Shown: positions 32,494 through 41,400 of the stretch, piece after piece | Numbering within the stretch: position 1 is the stretch's first letter | Layout: every line of letters starts with the position of its first letter | The notes under the pieces: model-generated | What the model was told of the DNA's origin: nothing | Seen by the model: only the letters and a program-made list of their open reading frames with translations | Database searches by the model: none | Assembly (NCBI GenBank): GCA_016721315.1 | Contig: JADKIL010000001.1 | Coordinates: 248,001 to 312,000, forward strand | Direction of reading: 5' to 3' | Length of the DNA: 64,000 bases | Origin: Candidatus Villigracilis vicinus | GTDB lineage: Bacteria; Chloroflexota; Anaerolineae; Anaerolineales; Villigracilaceae | Program-made: the position numbers and the translations under genes

Positions 32494-33027
32494 ATGAACA
32501 CTTTTCGCTTCATCCTTAACTGTATATTGCTCCTGTTTCTCACAGCTTGTGCTGCGCCGGTAGCCCCTGCACAAACTTCCACACCCAAAGCGCCCACCGC
32601 TATTCGACAGACGCGTACCCCAACCCTTACTGTTACCCCTGATGCCACACTGGGAAAGATCGAAGGAAACTTATACTGGCAGCCTTCCGGCTCGGAAGGT
32701 ATCCAGCCTATTCCTGATGTGACCTTGCAGTTGGAGCGTCATTCTGGCGAGTATTTGAAAATGAAGGTTCGCTCTCAGGCAGATGGACACTTCATTTTTT
32801 ACAATGTTGAACCGGGTGAGTATGGGTTTGGGCTGTATCTCAATTTACAACTTGGTGAGCGCAAGTGTGAAGCGCCTGAATATATCTACAGCCGCGACCT
32901 GAAGTGGCTGCACTATTCCACTTGGAGCAAAGTGGATGTTTGGTACGACGTCATCTTTTCCAGCGTGGATCTAACCATAAATTTGGGCGAGACCACAGTT
33001 TTAGATTTCACACTGAAATGCCCTTAA
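32494..33027 (+). CDS. Lipoprotein with carboxypeptidase-regulatory-like domain
   Basis: The 177-residue protein has a lipobox (FLTAC, Cys about 19), a Thr/Pro linker, and a beta-sandwich (about 55-140). The latter has the IPDVTLQLE, RSQADGHFIFYNVEPGEYGFGL pattern of SpaA/CarboxypepD-regulatory-like domains that bind or present surface ligands. The C-terminal part is tyrosine/tryptophan-rich. Function unknown. Confidence 0.78.
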   Translation: MNTFRFILNCILLLFLTACAAPVAPAQTSTPKAPTAIRQTRTPTLTVTPDATLGKIEGNLYWQPSGSEGIQPIPDVTLQLERHSGEYLKMKVRSQADGHFIFYNVEPGEYGFGLYLNLQLGERKCEAPEYIYSRDLKWLHYSTWSKVDVWYDVIFSSVDLTINLGETTVLDFTLKCP

Positions 33028-33156
33028 TTAGGTCCTTTTTTGGATACGGATTACACGGATTTTCCTTGAGAAGACATTGGAAAAATCCATTGAATCCTTG
33101 TACTTAACTCAAGTTGCCACCTTACATATTTTGGCGTGATGGGTCAAGCGTTTTTT

Positions 33157-33221
33157 AACGCAAAGTCGCAAAGACGCTAAGATTTAAGTGCTTTTTCTTT
33201 GCGCCCCTGCGTCTTTGCGTT
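33157..33221. repeat. Inverted repeat built from CGCAAAG units
   Basis: AACGCAAAG (33157-33165) with CTTTGCGTT (33213-33221), and GCAAAGACGC (33169-33178) with GCGTCTTTGC (33209-33218), can form a long stem. The right arm is followed by a run of ten T, so it may also work as a terminator for the upstream gene. Confidence 0.65.
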
Positions 33222-33292
33222 ATTTTTTTTTTCACCTTCTCTATCGATCGCAACTTGGTTTACTTAATATACTCACCTCATGTGCCCAACCG

Positions 33293-33375
33293 TGTCGCTC
33301 TGAGTGATAGCGAAGGATTTCTGGGGTAATTGTAGCGGTACTTCACTCTGCTCACGTGTGCAGGCAGAGCGATAC
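33293..33375. repeat. Dispersed palindromic repeat, TGTCAnnCTGAG family, copy 2 (degenerate)
   Basis: Begins TGTCGCTCTGAG and ends CAGAGCGATAC with a TAGCGAAGGA segment. It is more diverged than the copies at 25631 and 61542. Confidence 0.55.
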
Positions 33376-33536
33376 TGTGTAAGGTAAGGAAACAAGAAGT
33401 TTATAGAAGTTACACATATCTAGTACCGATTGGGGAAAAGATTTTTACTTTTTTTAGTACTCTCAGTGGATAATAAAAAATAAATGTTTTCCGTATAATG
33501 CCCAGCTGTGTTCAAAAAACATCGTGGAGAATATAA

Positions 33537-34307
33537 ATGCAAAACCTTACTCGTAATCTAGTTGGTACCCTGTCAAATCGCATTGGTGGTGTCATTGCGG
33601 CGATTGGCGGCGCCATTGTTTTGGCAGGCTGCGGCGCCTTAATGACCTTTGTCCTTGCCCCCGGACAGGCGGTGAAAGCCTCACAGATCGCAAAGATGCC
33701 CCAGATGGATGCACAATATGTCAGCGCTGCGGCACCGGGTGCGGATATTCTGATTACCGGTTATTTGACTGGAACTGCCCCCAATTCGAACCTGCCTGAA
33801 TTTATCGCATATAACCAGGAAGAATGGGATGTGACCCGCTCTACCAATACTGACGGGACGCCCCAGCCGCCTTCCGGATCATGGATGCATGTGGAAACCG
33901 TGGTGCCTAATTTATCGCTCGATATGAACGGTTCGCCTGTAAATGTCCTTTCCGTCAACAACGCCATGTTCAGCGGTTCTGCCATGCATGAAGAGGTTGT
34001 GCGTGCGCCAAGTACTCAAAGCCAGTTTACAGCAGATTATCAGGGGCAACCTCTGCCAGACGGTTCGATGCGCTACACTGGCTTTTTCAATGGCGACCTT
34101 GTGACCATCCTCGGCAAGAAATCGTCTGGTGATGGCGTTATCCCTGAGGAGCTTTTCTCCGGTGACCGCGTCGCTTTTGAACAACACCAAAAAGATGCCG
34201 CCAAGGCTCTGCTCTTTATGGGCATTGCTGCCATGGTCTGCTCACCATTCATAGCGATCAGCGGTGTTTTTGCTGCATTGCTCGGTCGAGGGAAGCGTCT
34301 GGCGTAG
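33537..34307 (+). CDS. Membrane protein of unknown function with two helices
   Basis: The 256-residue protein has a helix near the N-terminus (about 16-42) and another near the C-terminus (about 223-248), with an outer or lumenal domain between. The central domain (GADILITGYLTGTAPNSNLPEFIAY, then HVETVVPNLSLDMNGSPV) has a beta-rich look reminiscent of GIDE-type domains, but that link is weak. A TATAAT (33494-33499) and a GGAGA site precede the ATG. A strong terminator follows. Function unknown. Confidence 0.75.
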   Translation: MQNLTRNLVGTLSNRIGGVIAAIGGAIVLAGCGALMTFVLAPGQAVKASQIAKMPQMDAQYVSAAAPGADILITGYLTGTAPNSNLPEFIAYNQEEWDVTRSTNTDGTPQPPSGSWMHVETVVPNLSLDMNGSPVNVLSVNNAMFSGSAMHEEVVRAPSTQSQFTADYQGQPLPDGSMRYTGFFNGDLVTILGKKSSGDGVIPEELFSGDRVAFEQHQKDAAKALLFMGIAAMVCSPFIAISGVFAALLGRGKRLA

Positions 34308-34330
34308 AAAGTTACCTGTGTCGATTTATC

Positions 34331-34366
34331 AAAACTCGGATGTCATCACGACATCCGAGTTTTGAT
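34331..34366. terminator. Bidirectional intrinsic terminator
   Basis: A perfect 14-bp stem (34331-34344 with 34350-34363) and a 5-nt loop with T-runs on both sides separate the membrane protein gene from the converging metG. Confidence 0.88.
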
Positions 34367-36160
34367 TTAATTTCCTAGCCTGCCTCGTTCTACTTCGATC
34401 ACATCCACTTCCAACTTCTTGAAAAGCGGACCGGGTTGATTCAACTTCGCGCCCGGCTTCAGGTCGCTGGGTTTCCATTGCAACCCTTCAACGGGCTTAT
34501 ATCGCAGAACCTTGTGCGAGCCGATGGCGTCGGTGACTTCTTCGGTGTATTGCTCGCCGAAGAGCGGAGTTTCGTAGGCGAAGAATCCGTGTAAGCGTTC
34601 GGAGGTGAAGGGGATGAACGGTGCGAACATCACCTTGAGTGAGTCAATCGCCTTCAATGCGGTGTAGATGGTTTTGGCGGCGCCATCTTTGTCTGTCTTT
34701 ACGGCACTCCATGGCGCATTAACATCCAGATACTGATTCACGACCGTGGCAAGTTTCATTGTCTCGCTCAAGGCAGAGCGCAGACGCACGGCGTCGAGTT
34801 CGGCGCCGACAGTGTTGAAGCCAGCTTCAATGGTGGCGAGCAATTCCAGGTCCGCAGGGCGAAGCGTGTTCACATCCACATTCGGCACAACACCTTCCCA
34901 GTGTTTGTAGCAGAACGACAGCACGCGGTTCGCGAGGTTGCCCCACGTCGCCACAAGTTCGTTGTTGTTGCGTGCCACGAACTCTGCCCAATCCCAATCG
35001 CTGTCTTTGGCTTCGGGCATATTCGCCGTCAGATAATAGCGGATGGCATCCGGGTCGTAGCGGGTGAGGGCATCACGCCCCCAGACCGCCCAGTTGCGCG
35101 AGCCGCTGATCTTTTGCGATTCGAGATTCATGAATTGATTGGCAGGCACATCATACGGCAGGATAAGCGGCGCGTTTTGCTCGCCCGCAAAGAACTCCAT
35201 GAACGCGCTGCCTGCGCCCATCAACTCAGCGGGCCACTGCGACGTGTGGAAGAAGATGTTGTCTTTGCCAATGAAGTGGAATTGCTTGGCGGCAGGGTTG
35301 ATCCACCAATCGCGCCACGCTTCTTTCGCACCCGATAACTGTGCCCACTCAATCGGAGCGGAGAGGTAGCCGATCACGGCTTCGAACCACACGTAGAGCA
35401 CTTTGGTCTTCCACTGTGGCTCATCGATCGGGACGGGGATACCCCAATCGAGGTCACGGGTGATGGAGCGCGGCTTGAGTCCTTCACTTTCGATCTTGCG
35501 CAGTGACTCACCCAGGACTGTATCGCGTATATGGTCTGAGCGCGATTGCAGGAATTTCTTCACTTCGGGTTCAAGCTTGGACAGATCGAGGTACGAATGC
35601 TCAGTATCGCGCAGCTCAAGCGCACCGTCACCGGTGGTGGCACGCGGATTGATCAACTTCTCCGGCTCAAGCACGTTACCGCATTTGTCACATTGATCGG
35701 ATCGCGCGCTTTCATAACCGCAGATGTAACAGGTCCCTTCGACATAGCGGTCAGGCAGGAACTTTTCTGCTTTGGGTGAATACCACTGCTTGCTGAACTG
35801 ACGGAATAAAAATCCGTTTTTCTGCAAGGCAAGGAACATCGCCTGCGACACCTTGAAGTGATTGTCGCTATGAGTGGTGGTGTACAGGTCGTAGGTGATG
35901 CCAATTTGCTGGAACAACTCGATGAAGCCTTCGTGGAAAGACTTATACACTTCTTCGACGGGCTTGCCGAGTTTGTCCGCGCTCATGGTGACGGGCGTGC
36001 CATGCGAGTCGGTGCCGGTGATCATCAGCACACGATTCCCTTTGAGACGGTTATAACGGGCAAAGATATCCCCGGGTAAATGTGAACCCGTGATGTTGCC
36101 CACATGGATCTCGGCATTGGCATAGGGCCAGGCGACGGCTACTAAAATGGTTTCGGTCAT
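34367..36160 (-). CDS. metG: Methionyl-tRNA synthetase
   Basis: The 597-residue enzyme loads methionine onto its tRNA. It has the HIGH-type motif as HVGN (about 18-21), a zinc knuckle with CYICG and CDKCG (about 140-160), and the KMSKS-type loop as KISGS (about 349-353). The anticodon-binding helices follow, with a short extension at the C-terminus. No C-terminal tRNA-binding (Trbp111) domain is present. The KISGS replacement is a change from the usual KMSKS but keeps its first Lys. It has no clear ribosome site. Confidence 0.95.
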   Translation of the reverse strand: MTETILVAVAWPYANAEIHVGNITGSHLPGDIFARYNRLKGNRVLMITGTDSHGTPVTMSADKLGKPVEEVYKSFHEGFIELFQQIGITYDLYTTTHSDNHFKVSQAMFLALQKNGFLFRQFSKQWYSPKAEKFLPDRYVEGTCYICGYESARSDQCDKCGNVLEPEKLINPRATTGDGALELRDTEHSYLDLSKLEPEVKKFLQSRSDHIRDTVLGESLRKIESEGLKPRSITRDLDWGIPVPIDEPQWKTKVLYVWFEAVIGYLSAPIEWAQLSGAKEAWRDWWINPAAKQFHFIGKDNIFFHTSQWPAELMGAGSAFMEFFAGEQNAPLILPYDVPANQFMNLESQKISGSRNWAVWGRDALTRYDPDAIRYYLTANMPEAKDSDWDWAEFVARNNNELVATWGNLANRVLSFCYKHWEGVVPNVDVNTLRPADLELLATIEAGFNTVGAELDAVRLRSALSETMKLATVVNQYLDVNAPWSAVKTDKDGAAKTIYTALKAIDSLKVMFAPFIPFTSERLHGFFAYETPLFGEQYTEEVTDAIGSHKVLRYKPVEGLQWKPSDLKPGAKLNQPGPLFKKLEVDVIEVERGRLGN

Positions 36161-36255
36161 AGATGTTACTCGTTCCTAGATATTCGGGTTGACCATGGCG
36201 ATGAAATCCAAAGATGGTCCAATACCGCGTAGTCCCGAAGGTTTTCAAACAAAAA

Positions 36256-36286
36256 GGCTGTCCGCGAAATGGACAGCCCGTTTTTT
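36256..36286. terminator. Orphan intrinsic terminator
   Basis: An 8-bp stem (36256-36263 with 36271-36278) is followed by TTTTTT on the plus strand, and by a T-run on the minus strand. No plus-strand gene ends just before it. Confidence 0.7.
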
Positions 36287-36440
36287 CAGGTATGAAAAAC
36301 TATGCTTTCCACTTGGCGCAGGGGGACATTTCCATTCGCATCATGCGCATGGCCATGGTCATTGGCACCATTGGGAAAGCAGATGTGTATTTCATGGACG
36401 TTATTTTAGGCATGCGCGGGTACTTTGTCAATGGCGGGTT
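36278..36440. repeat. Left copy of a direct repeat flanking the two-component cassette
   Basis: Compared by eye with 41255-41400, it shares AGCCCGTTTTTT, ATCATGCGC, GTCATTGG, AAAGCAGA-GTGTATTTCA, TTTAGGC-TGCGCGG and CTTTGTCAAT in the same order, with a short gap. The two copies are in the same orientation. Confidence 0.7.
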
Positions 36441-36620
36441 TGGTAAAAATAGGAGATTGCCAAAACTGTTTGGCTTTTCTCTCCCGGCAAATGGCGGTCA
36501 GGTGCAACAGCGTCCTGTTCGGAGGGCTTTAAAAAGGATTACTTAATTGTAAGAAATTTCTTTTTGCCTGCATGCTATACTACCTTTATTGTTATCGCGT
36601 TCCATATTAATGGAGGCATG

Positions 36621-39600
36621 ATGTGGTACAAAAGACGTGCATTGTATATGTATGGCATCGTTGGGGGACTGGCAGGAATTGCAATTCTGGTCATCGGCGT
36701 TTTGCTTGAATTTAATAGACATCACCTGCCGTTAACGGTCTGGTCATTCTTATACTTGCATCGCACAGAACCGATGGTTATTTTGCTGGACCTTGCACCA
36801 TTGGTTCTGGGAGCTATGGCGGCTTTGATAGGCTGGCAAAAAAGTCTTTCGGCATTGATTGTGCAAGCCAAAAAAGAGTGGGAACTTATTTTCGACTCTT
36901 TTTCTGCCCCGATATTTGTTGTAAATTCCAACAACATCATTACTCGTTGTAATCATGCGGTAGCAGACCGGCTTAATACGTATTTTGCCAATATTATAAA
37001 TAAACCCCTTTTAGAGATTTTAGGGGAGGATTTTCAGCATGTGCCGCAATCCGGGATGGCGGAGTTTGAGTGGAAAAAACGCCTGTATGACGTTGTTACA
37101 TTTCCGGTTCAAGTTCAAAATGCTGAGCCGTTGAATATTGTCATCCTGCATGACATCACAGACCGTAAGGATGCGGAAAATAAGCTTGCCATTGAAAGAA
37201 ATCTTCTGCGGACTCTCATAGACCATTTGCCCGATCGAATTTATGTAAAGGATATTCAAGGGCGAAAAACCCTTAGTAATCTTGCTGATATGTCAGCATC
37301 TGGTGCCAGATCCATACAGGAGCTTATTGGCAAGACTGATTTTGATATGTATCCGTCCGAACTGGCTGAAAAATATTGGGCAGACGATAAGGTTGTGATC
37401 GATACTCAGGCTCCTCTTATAGACCGGGAGGAACTTGGGTTGGATAAAGATGGGAATCCCGCCTGGGTTATGACCTCAAAAGTCCCAGTGCGGGATGGAG
37501 ATGGGCGGATGATGGGGCTTGTAGGCATAGGACGGGATATTACCCGGCAAAAAGAGATCGAATTTGAGATCAAACGCCAAAAACAATTTTATGAAATACT
37601 CATTTCAAACAGTCCGGTAGCTATTGTTGTTTTGGATAATAACGAGAGGATCACTTCCAGCAACCCGGCGTTTGAAAAACTATATGGATATAAAAGCAGT
37701 GAGATCGAAGGCGTATTTCTTGATACCTTGATCACAACAGATGAGACGCGGGATGAAGCCGAACAATATACTCGTCAGGTGATGGATTCGTCAGTACATG
37801 TGTTAAGTAAGCGCCGTCGAAAAGATGGTTCGATGGTGGAAGTGGAAATATTCGGCGTGCCTGTGATCGTGGAGGGAAAAAGGGTCGGTGCTCTGGCGAT
37901 CTATCATGATGTTTCTGATCTTGTGCATGCCCGCCAGGAGGCTGAGCAGGCGAATCGCTCGAAAAGTGAATTCCTTGCAAATATGAGCCATGAGATCCGC
38001 ACACCCATGAATGGTGTGATCGGAATGTTGGAACTTGCGCTTGATACCCCTCTCACACCGGAACAGCAGGATTATTTGCAAACTTCACTCAAAAGTGCCG
38101 AGGCGCTTCTCTCTCTCTTGAATGATATTTTGGATTTTTCGAAGATCGAAGCAGGTAAACTGGACCTGGAGTACATCAACTTCAAACTTCGCAATACGAT
38201 AGAGGATGTAGGATACACCCTTGCCAAACGTGCTCAAGACAAAGGACTTGAATTGGTTTGCCTGGTGGATCCGGAAATGGCGCATACCCTGAAAGGGGAT
38301 GCTGGTCGTATACGCCAGATATTGATCAACCTTGTCGGAAATGCCATCAAATTTACCCATCAAGGCGAGATCGTTATCCGTGCCGGACTTTTGGAAGAAA
38401 CGGAAACGCACGCAAAAATACATTTTTCTGTTCAAGACACCGGCATTGGCATTCCTTACGAAAGGCAAGCGGCTGTTTTTGAACGCTTTACACAGGCGGA
38501 TGGGTCCACCACCAGAAAATATGGTGGTACAGGGTTGGGGCTTGCCATAACCAAACAACTTATCGAAGTGATGAACGGAACCATCGGTATTCGCAGTGAA
38601 CCCGGGGTCGGGAGTGATTTCTGGTTCGACATAACTTTTGAGAAAGTGGGCAATGAACCAAATGAGTTTTCACCTGTCCTGGAGCAAGTGGTAGAGTTGC
38701 GGTCTGCGCGCATCCTCGGGGTGGATGACAACCAGACGAACCGGTTGGTCCTCTCTAAAATGGTAGAGGGGTTTGGCTGCAGGATCGATGTAGCCTCAAG
38801 CGGGGCGCGAGGGATCGAGATGCTTTATCAAGCCATCCGAAGTGGAGATCCATATCATGTAGTCTTGCTTGATATGCAAATGCCTGGCATGGACGGGGAG
38901 CAGACGGCACGCGCCATAAAGAGCGATCCGTTGGTGAAGGATGTAAAGGTCGTTATCCTAACTTCCATGGGAAAACGCGGCGATGCAGCGCGGCTTGAAG
39001 CATTGGGGTGTTCCGGGTATTTGTTAAAGCCAGTTAAACAACAGATGTTGTATGATGCTTTGCAGGCTATCCTAAACCGGAACGATGAAGAAAATGGAGG
39101 GATTGTCACCCGGCATCTTATTTCAGAAAAACGTTCGAATGGTAATCGAATTCTTCTTGCAGAGGATAATTCGATCAACCAAAAGATCGCCGTTGCCATG
39201 CTGCAAAAGATCGGCTACTCTGTCGATGTCGTGGAAAACGGCAAACAAGCCATTGAAAAGGCTATCTCCGGTGGATACGGAGCGATCCTTATGGATGTAC
39301 AAATGCCTGAGATGGACGGACTTGAAGCGTCGAGCCACATTCGCGAATGGGAGTCCAATAGTGAGCAGCATATTCCGATCATTGCCATGACTGCACATGC
39401 CATGAAAGGTGACCGCGAAAAATGTATCGATGCAGGCATGGATGATTACATTACCAAACCGATCGAATCCCGCATTCTCTATAATGTAGTGGAACGTTGG
39501 CTGGCAGATGCGCCTGCACAAGAAGAACCCGTCGCATCTTTTGATGCTCCTCAATTCGTGATCGATGATATGGATGATGGACTTTTCGGTGAAGAGCCTA

Positions 39601-39995
39601 CTCCCGCCTCAACCCAGACTAATGAGCCTGTTTCTCCATCCCGAACATTCATTCCCCCTGAAATTCCTGTAAACCTGGATGCCGCACTTTCTTATTTCGA
39701 CGGTGATAAAGAATTCATGCTCGAGATGTGCAGGGTTTTTAAGAACCATTTACCGGTACGGATCGAAGAGATTCAGTCCGCATATAAAGATGGGGATATT
39801 AACCGCATGCACCGTCACGTACACACTCTCAAGGGCAATGCTTTAAACTTCAATGCCGACTATTTGGCTGAACTCGCCGCTCACTTGGAAGAAATGTGCA
39901 AGCATGAGAAGATCACTGAAGCACCCGCATTCATTCAGGAAATAGAAGCAGAATCCATTCGTGTTCGAGATTATCTTGAGCGAACCATTAAATAA
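36621..39995 (+). CDS. Hybrid sensor histidine kinase with two REC and one HPt domain
   Basis: The second of two ATGs (36618, 36621) is preferred for its spacing to GGAGG (36612-36616), giving 1124 residues. Two membrane helices (about 9-31 and 52-72) lie at the start. About three PAS domains follow (about 85-440). The HisKA has the phospho-His in MSHEIRTPMNG (about 457). The HATPase has DTGIGIP and GGTGLGLAITK. The first REC has its Asp near 751, the second near 892, and the HPt domain has its His near 1068 (HTLKGNA). This makes a complete His-Asp-Asp-His phosphorelay in one protein. The phosphate likely passes on to the REC-CpaE-like protein whose gene starts 12 nt later. Confidence 0.93.
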   Translation: MWYKRRALYMYGIVGGLAGIAILVIGVLLEFNRHHLPLTVWSFLYLHRTEPMVILLDLAPLVLGAMAALIGWQKSLSALIVQAKKEWELIFDSFSAPIFVVNSNNIITRCNHAVADRLNTYFANIINKPLLEILGEDFQHVPQSGMAEFEWKKRLYDVVTFPVQVQNAEPLNIVILHDITDRKDAENKLAIERNLLRTLIDHLPDRIYVKDIQGRKTLSNLADMSASGARSIQELIGKTDFDMYPSELAEKYWADDKVVIDTQAPLIDREELGLDKDGNPAWVMTSKVPVRDGDGRMMGLVGIGRDITRQKEIEFEIKRQKQFYEILISNSPVAIVVLDNNERITSSNPAFEKLYGYKSSEIEGVFLDTLITTDETRDEAEQYTRQVMDSSVHVLSKRRRKDGSMVEVEIFGVPVIVEGKRVGALAIYHDVSDLVHARQEAEQANRSKSEFLANMSHEIRTPMNGVIGMLELALDTPLTPEQQDYLQTSLKSAEALLSLLNDILDFSKIEAGKLDLEYINFKLRNTIEDVGYTLAKRAQDKGLELVCLVDPEMAHTLKGDAGRIRQILINLVGNAIKFTHQGEIVIRAGLLEETETHAKIHFSVQDTGIGIPYERQAAVFERFTQADGSTTRKYGGTGLGLAITKQLIEVMNGTIGIRSEPGVGSDFWFDITFEKVGNEPNEFSPVLEQVVELRSARILGVDDNQTNRLVLSKMVEGFGCRIDVASSGARGIEMLYQAIRSGDPYHVVLLDMQMPGMDGEQTARAIKSDPLVKDVKVVILTSMGKRGDAARLEALGCSGYLLKPVKQQMLYDALQAILNRNDEENGGIVTRHLISEKRSNGNRILLAEDNSINQKIAVAMLQKIGYSVDVVENGKQAIEKAISGGYGAILMDVQMPEMDGLEASSHIREWESNSEQHIPIIAMTAHAMKGDREKCIDAGMDDYITKPIESRILYNVVERWLADAPAQEEPVASFDAPQFVIDDMDDGLFGEEPTPASTQTNEPVSPSRTFIPPEIPVNLDAALSYFDGDKEFMLEMCRVFKNHLPVRIEEIQSAYKDGDINRMHRHVHTLKGNALNFNADYLAELAAHLEEMCKHEKITEAPAFIQEIEAESIRVRDYLERTIK

Positions 39996-40006
39996 CCGGA
40001 GGCAAA

Positions 40007-41221
40007 ATGATACGCATATTGTTTATTGACGACGAGCCCAGTAATCATCAATTGGTTGCAAAGGCACTTGAAACAATGGATTGTCAGATCAGCTATGCGG
40101 AGGATGGGACCAGCGGTATTTCACGTGCTCGTACCTTGAGGCCGGATGTGATCATTACCGATGTGATCATGCCGGATATCACTGGTTATGAAGTGACACA
40201 TCAACTTCGGCGAGATCCGCAATTCAGTACCACGCCCATCATTGTACTTACTGCTCAATCCGGATTGCAGGATAAGCTGCGCGCATTCGAGGTGGGTGCG
40301 GATGATTATTTGAGCAAGCCCTTTGAACCGGCAGAACTGGTTGCCAGGATCACGTCATTAGTTCGCCGGGCTGAGATGGCGCAATCCGCTGCTCCCTCAA
40401 AAGATCCTGCACATATGGCGCAAGTCATTGCTGTCCATAGTTTACGAGGCGGAATAGGGTGTTCCACCCTTGCCGTTAACCTTGGGCTTTCCCTTGCCAA
40501 TCTTTGGTCAAATACCATTCTGTTGGACCTGTCCATGTCTGCCGGGCAGGTAGCGTTGATGCTCAACCAGAACCTTCGCCGGACCTGGGCAGATATTGCC
40601 CGTTATAAGACCGGTGAACTGGATATGGAAATATTGCGCAGCATCGTCAGCACCAATGAGACTGGACTATCTTTTATTGCTGCGCCTACGTTTCCTGGCG
40701 AGGCTGATTTTCTCAGCGGCGAAACACTCACTTGGACAATATCCATCCTCAAAGAACATTATCAATACATTGTCTTTGATCTTCCTCATGATTTCAGTGA
40801 ACTCTCCTTAAGCGCACTGGATGCATCAGATCTATTGCTGCTTGTAGCGGCGCCGGATATGGCGTCGGTGAGAGCGAGTGCCGCTGCCATTGATACTTAC
40901 AAAAAACTGGGCTATCCTAAGGAAAAGATCAGACCCGTCTTGAATGCGACCTTCCCGCGCTCAAGTCTTGCAAAGGAAAAGGTTGAAACAGCCCTGGGAA
41001 TGAACTTTGCCGTATCCATTCCGTATATTGTCGATACCGTTTTGGAAGCAATTAACCTCGGACGCCCTCTGGTGTTGGACAAACCCAAAGAGAATATTTC
41101 AGCCTTGCTCGAAGATTTTGCTTTTCACCTTAGCAAGCCTGAACATAAAAAATCCAAGCCTGAAAACCCCACTGAGACCTGGAAACGGGTATATAAGCGA
41201 TATCAAGATAGGAAAAAGTAA
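40007..41221 (+). CDS. Response regulator fused to a CpaE/MinD-like ATPase domain
   Basis: The REC domain (about 1-120) has the acidic pair IDDEPS, the phospho-Asp in IITDVIMP and the Lys in LSKPFEP. Residues 140-380 form a MinD/ParA-like domain. Its P-loop is LRGGIGCSTLAVN, with Arg and Cys where canonical P-loops have Lys. CpaE proteins often have GGVGAST, so this fits that family. It continues with NTILLDLSMSAGQVALML and YIVFDLPHDFSELS. CpaE-type proteins position pilus or secretion machinery at the cell pole, but here no pilus genes are nearby. It is the likely output of the adjacent hybrid kinase and is followed by a strong terminator. Confidence 0.85.
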   Translation: MIRILFIDDEPSNHQLVAKALETMDCQISYAEDGTSGISRARTLRPDVIITDVIMPDITGYEVTHQLRRDPQFSTTPIIVLTAQSGLQDKLRAFEVGADDYLSKPFEPAELVARITSLVRRAEMAQSAAPSKDPAHMAQVIAVHSLRGGIGCSTLAVNLGLSLANLWSNTILLDLSMSAGQVALMLNQNLRRTWADIARYKTGELDMEILRSIVSTNETGLSFIAAPTFPGEADFLSGETLTWTISILKEHYQYIVFDLPHDFSELSLSALDASDLLLLVAAPDMASVRASAAAIDTYKKLGYPKEKIRPVLNATFPRSSLAKEKVETALGMNFAVSIPYIVDTVLEAINLGRPLVLDKPKENISALLEDFAFHLSKPEHKKSKPENPTETWKRVYKRYQDRKK

Positions 41222-41233
41222 ATTCAAAATCGA

Positions 41234-41266
41234 ACGGGCTGGACATAAAAGTCCAGCCCGTTTTTT
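41234..41266 (+). terminator. Intrinsic terminator of the two-component cassette
   Basis: An 11-bp stem (41234-41244 with 41251-41261) is followed by TTTTTT. Confidence 0.85.
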
Positions 41267-41400
41267 AGATATAAAAACTAACGAATTTTCCATTGTTATC
41301 ATGCGCTAGGACAAAGTCATTGGTCTCATTGTTAAAGCAGAAGTGTATTTCACGATGTTAATTTAGGCCTGCGCGGATGCTTTGTCAATAGTGGATTTCG
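41255..41400. repeat. Right copy of a direct repeat flanking the two-component cassette
   Basis: Homologous by eye to 36278-36440, same orientation. It includes the last 12 codons of the GT87 gene, so the left copy probably carries a remnant of a related gene end. Confidence 0.7.

Larger units (their letters stand above)
33028..33536. other. Non-coding stretch with several repeat remnants
   Basis: No supported gene is present. It holds a degenerate GGATACGGATTACACGGAT segment (33041-33064), a CGCAAAG inverted repeat (33157-33221), a TGTC-CTGAG family repeat (33293-33375), and a TATAAT (33494-33499) that can promote the next gene. Confidence 0.6.
36161..36620. other. Intergenic region with orphan terminator and repeat copy
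   Basis: No supported gene is present. It contains a hairpin terminator (36256-36286) with no gene ending at it on the plus strand, and a sequence (36278-36440) homologous to the region after the cpaE-like gene. A minus-strand fragment ends with KPAIDKVPAHA before a TAA at 36406-36408. It resembles the end of the GT87 gene (KPKSTIDKASAQA). A TATACT at 36576-36581 is a candidate promoter for the hybrid kinase. Confidence 0.6.

Noticed and set aside
36214..36546. Possible 110-residue gene upstream of the hybrid kinase
   Set aside because: It crosses an orphan terminator and a repeat copy. It is better explained as a remnant of a gene end plus repeat.
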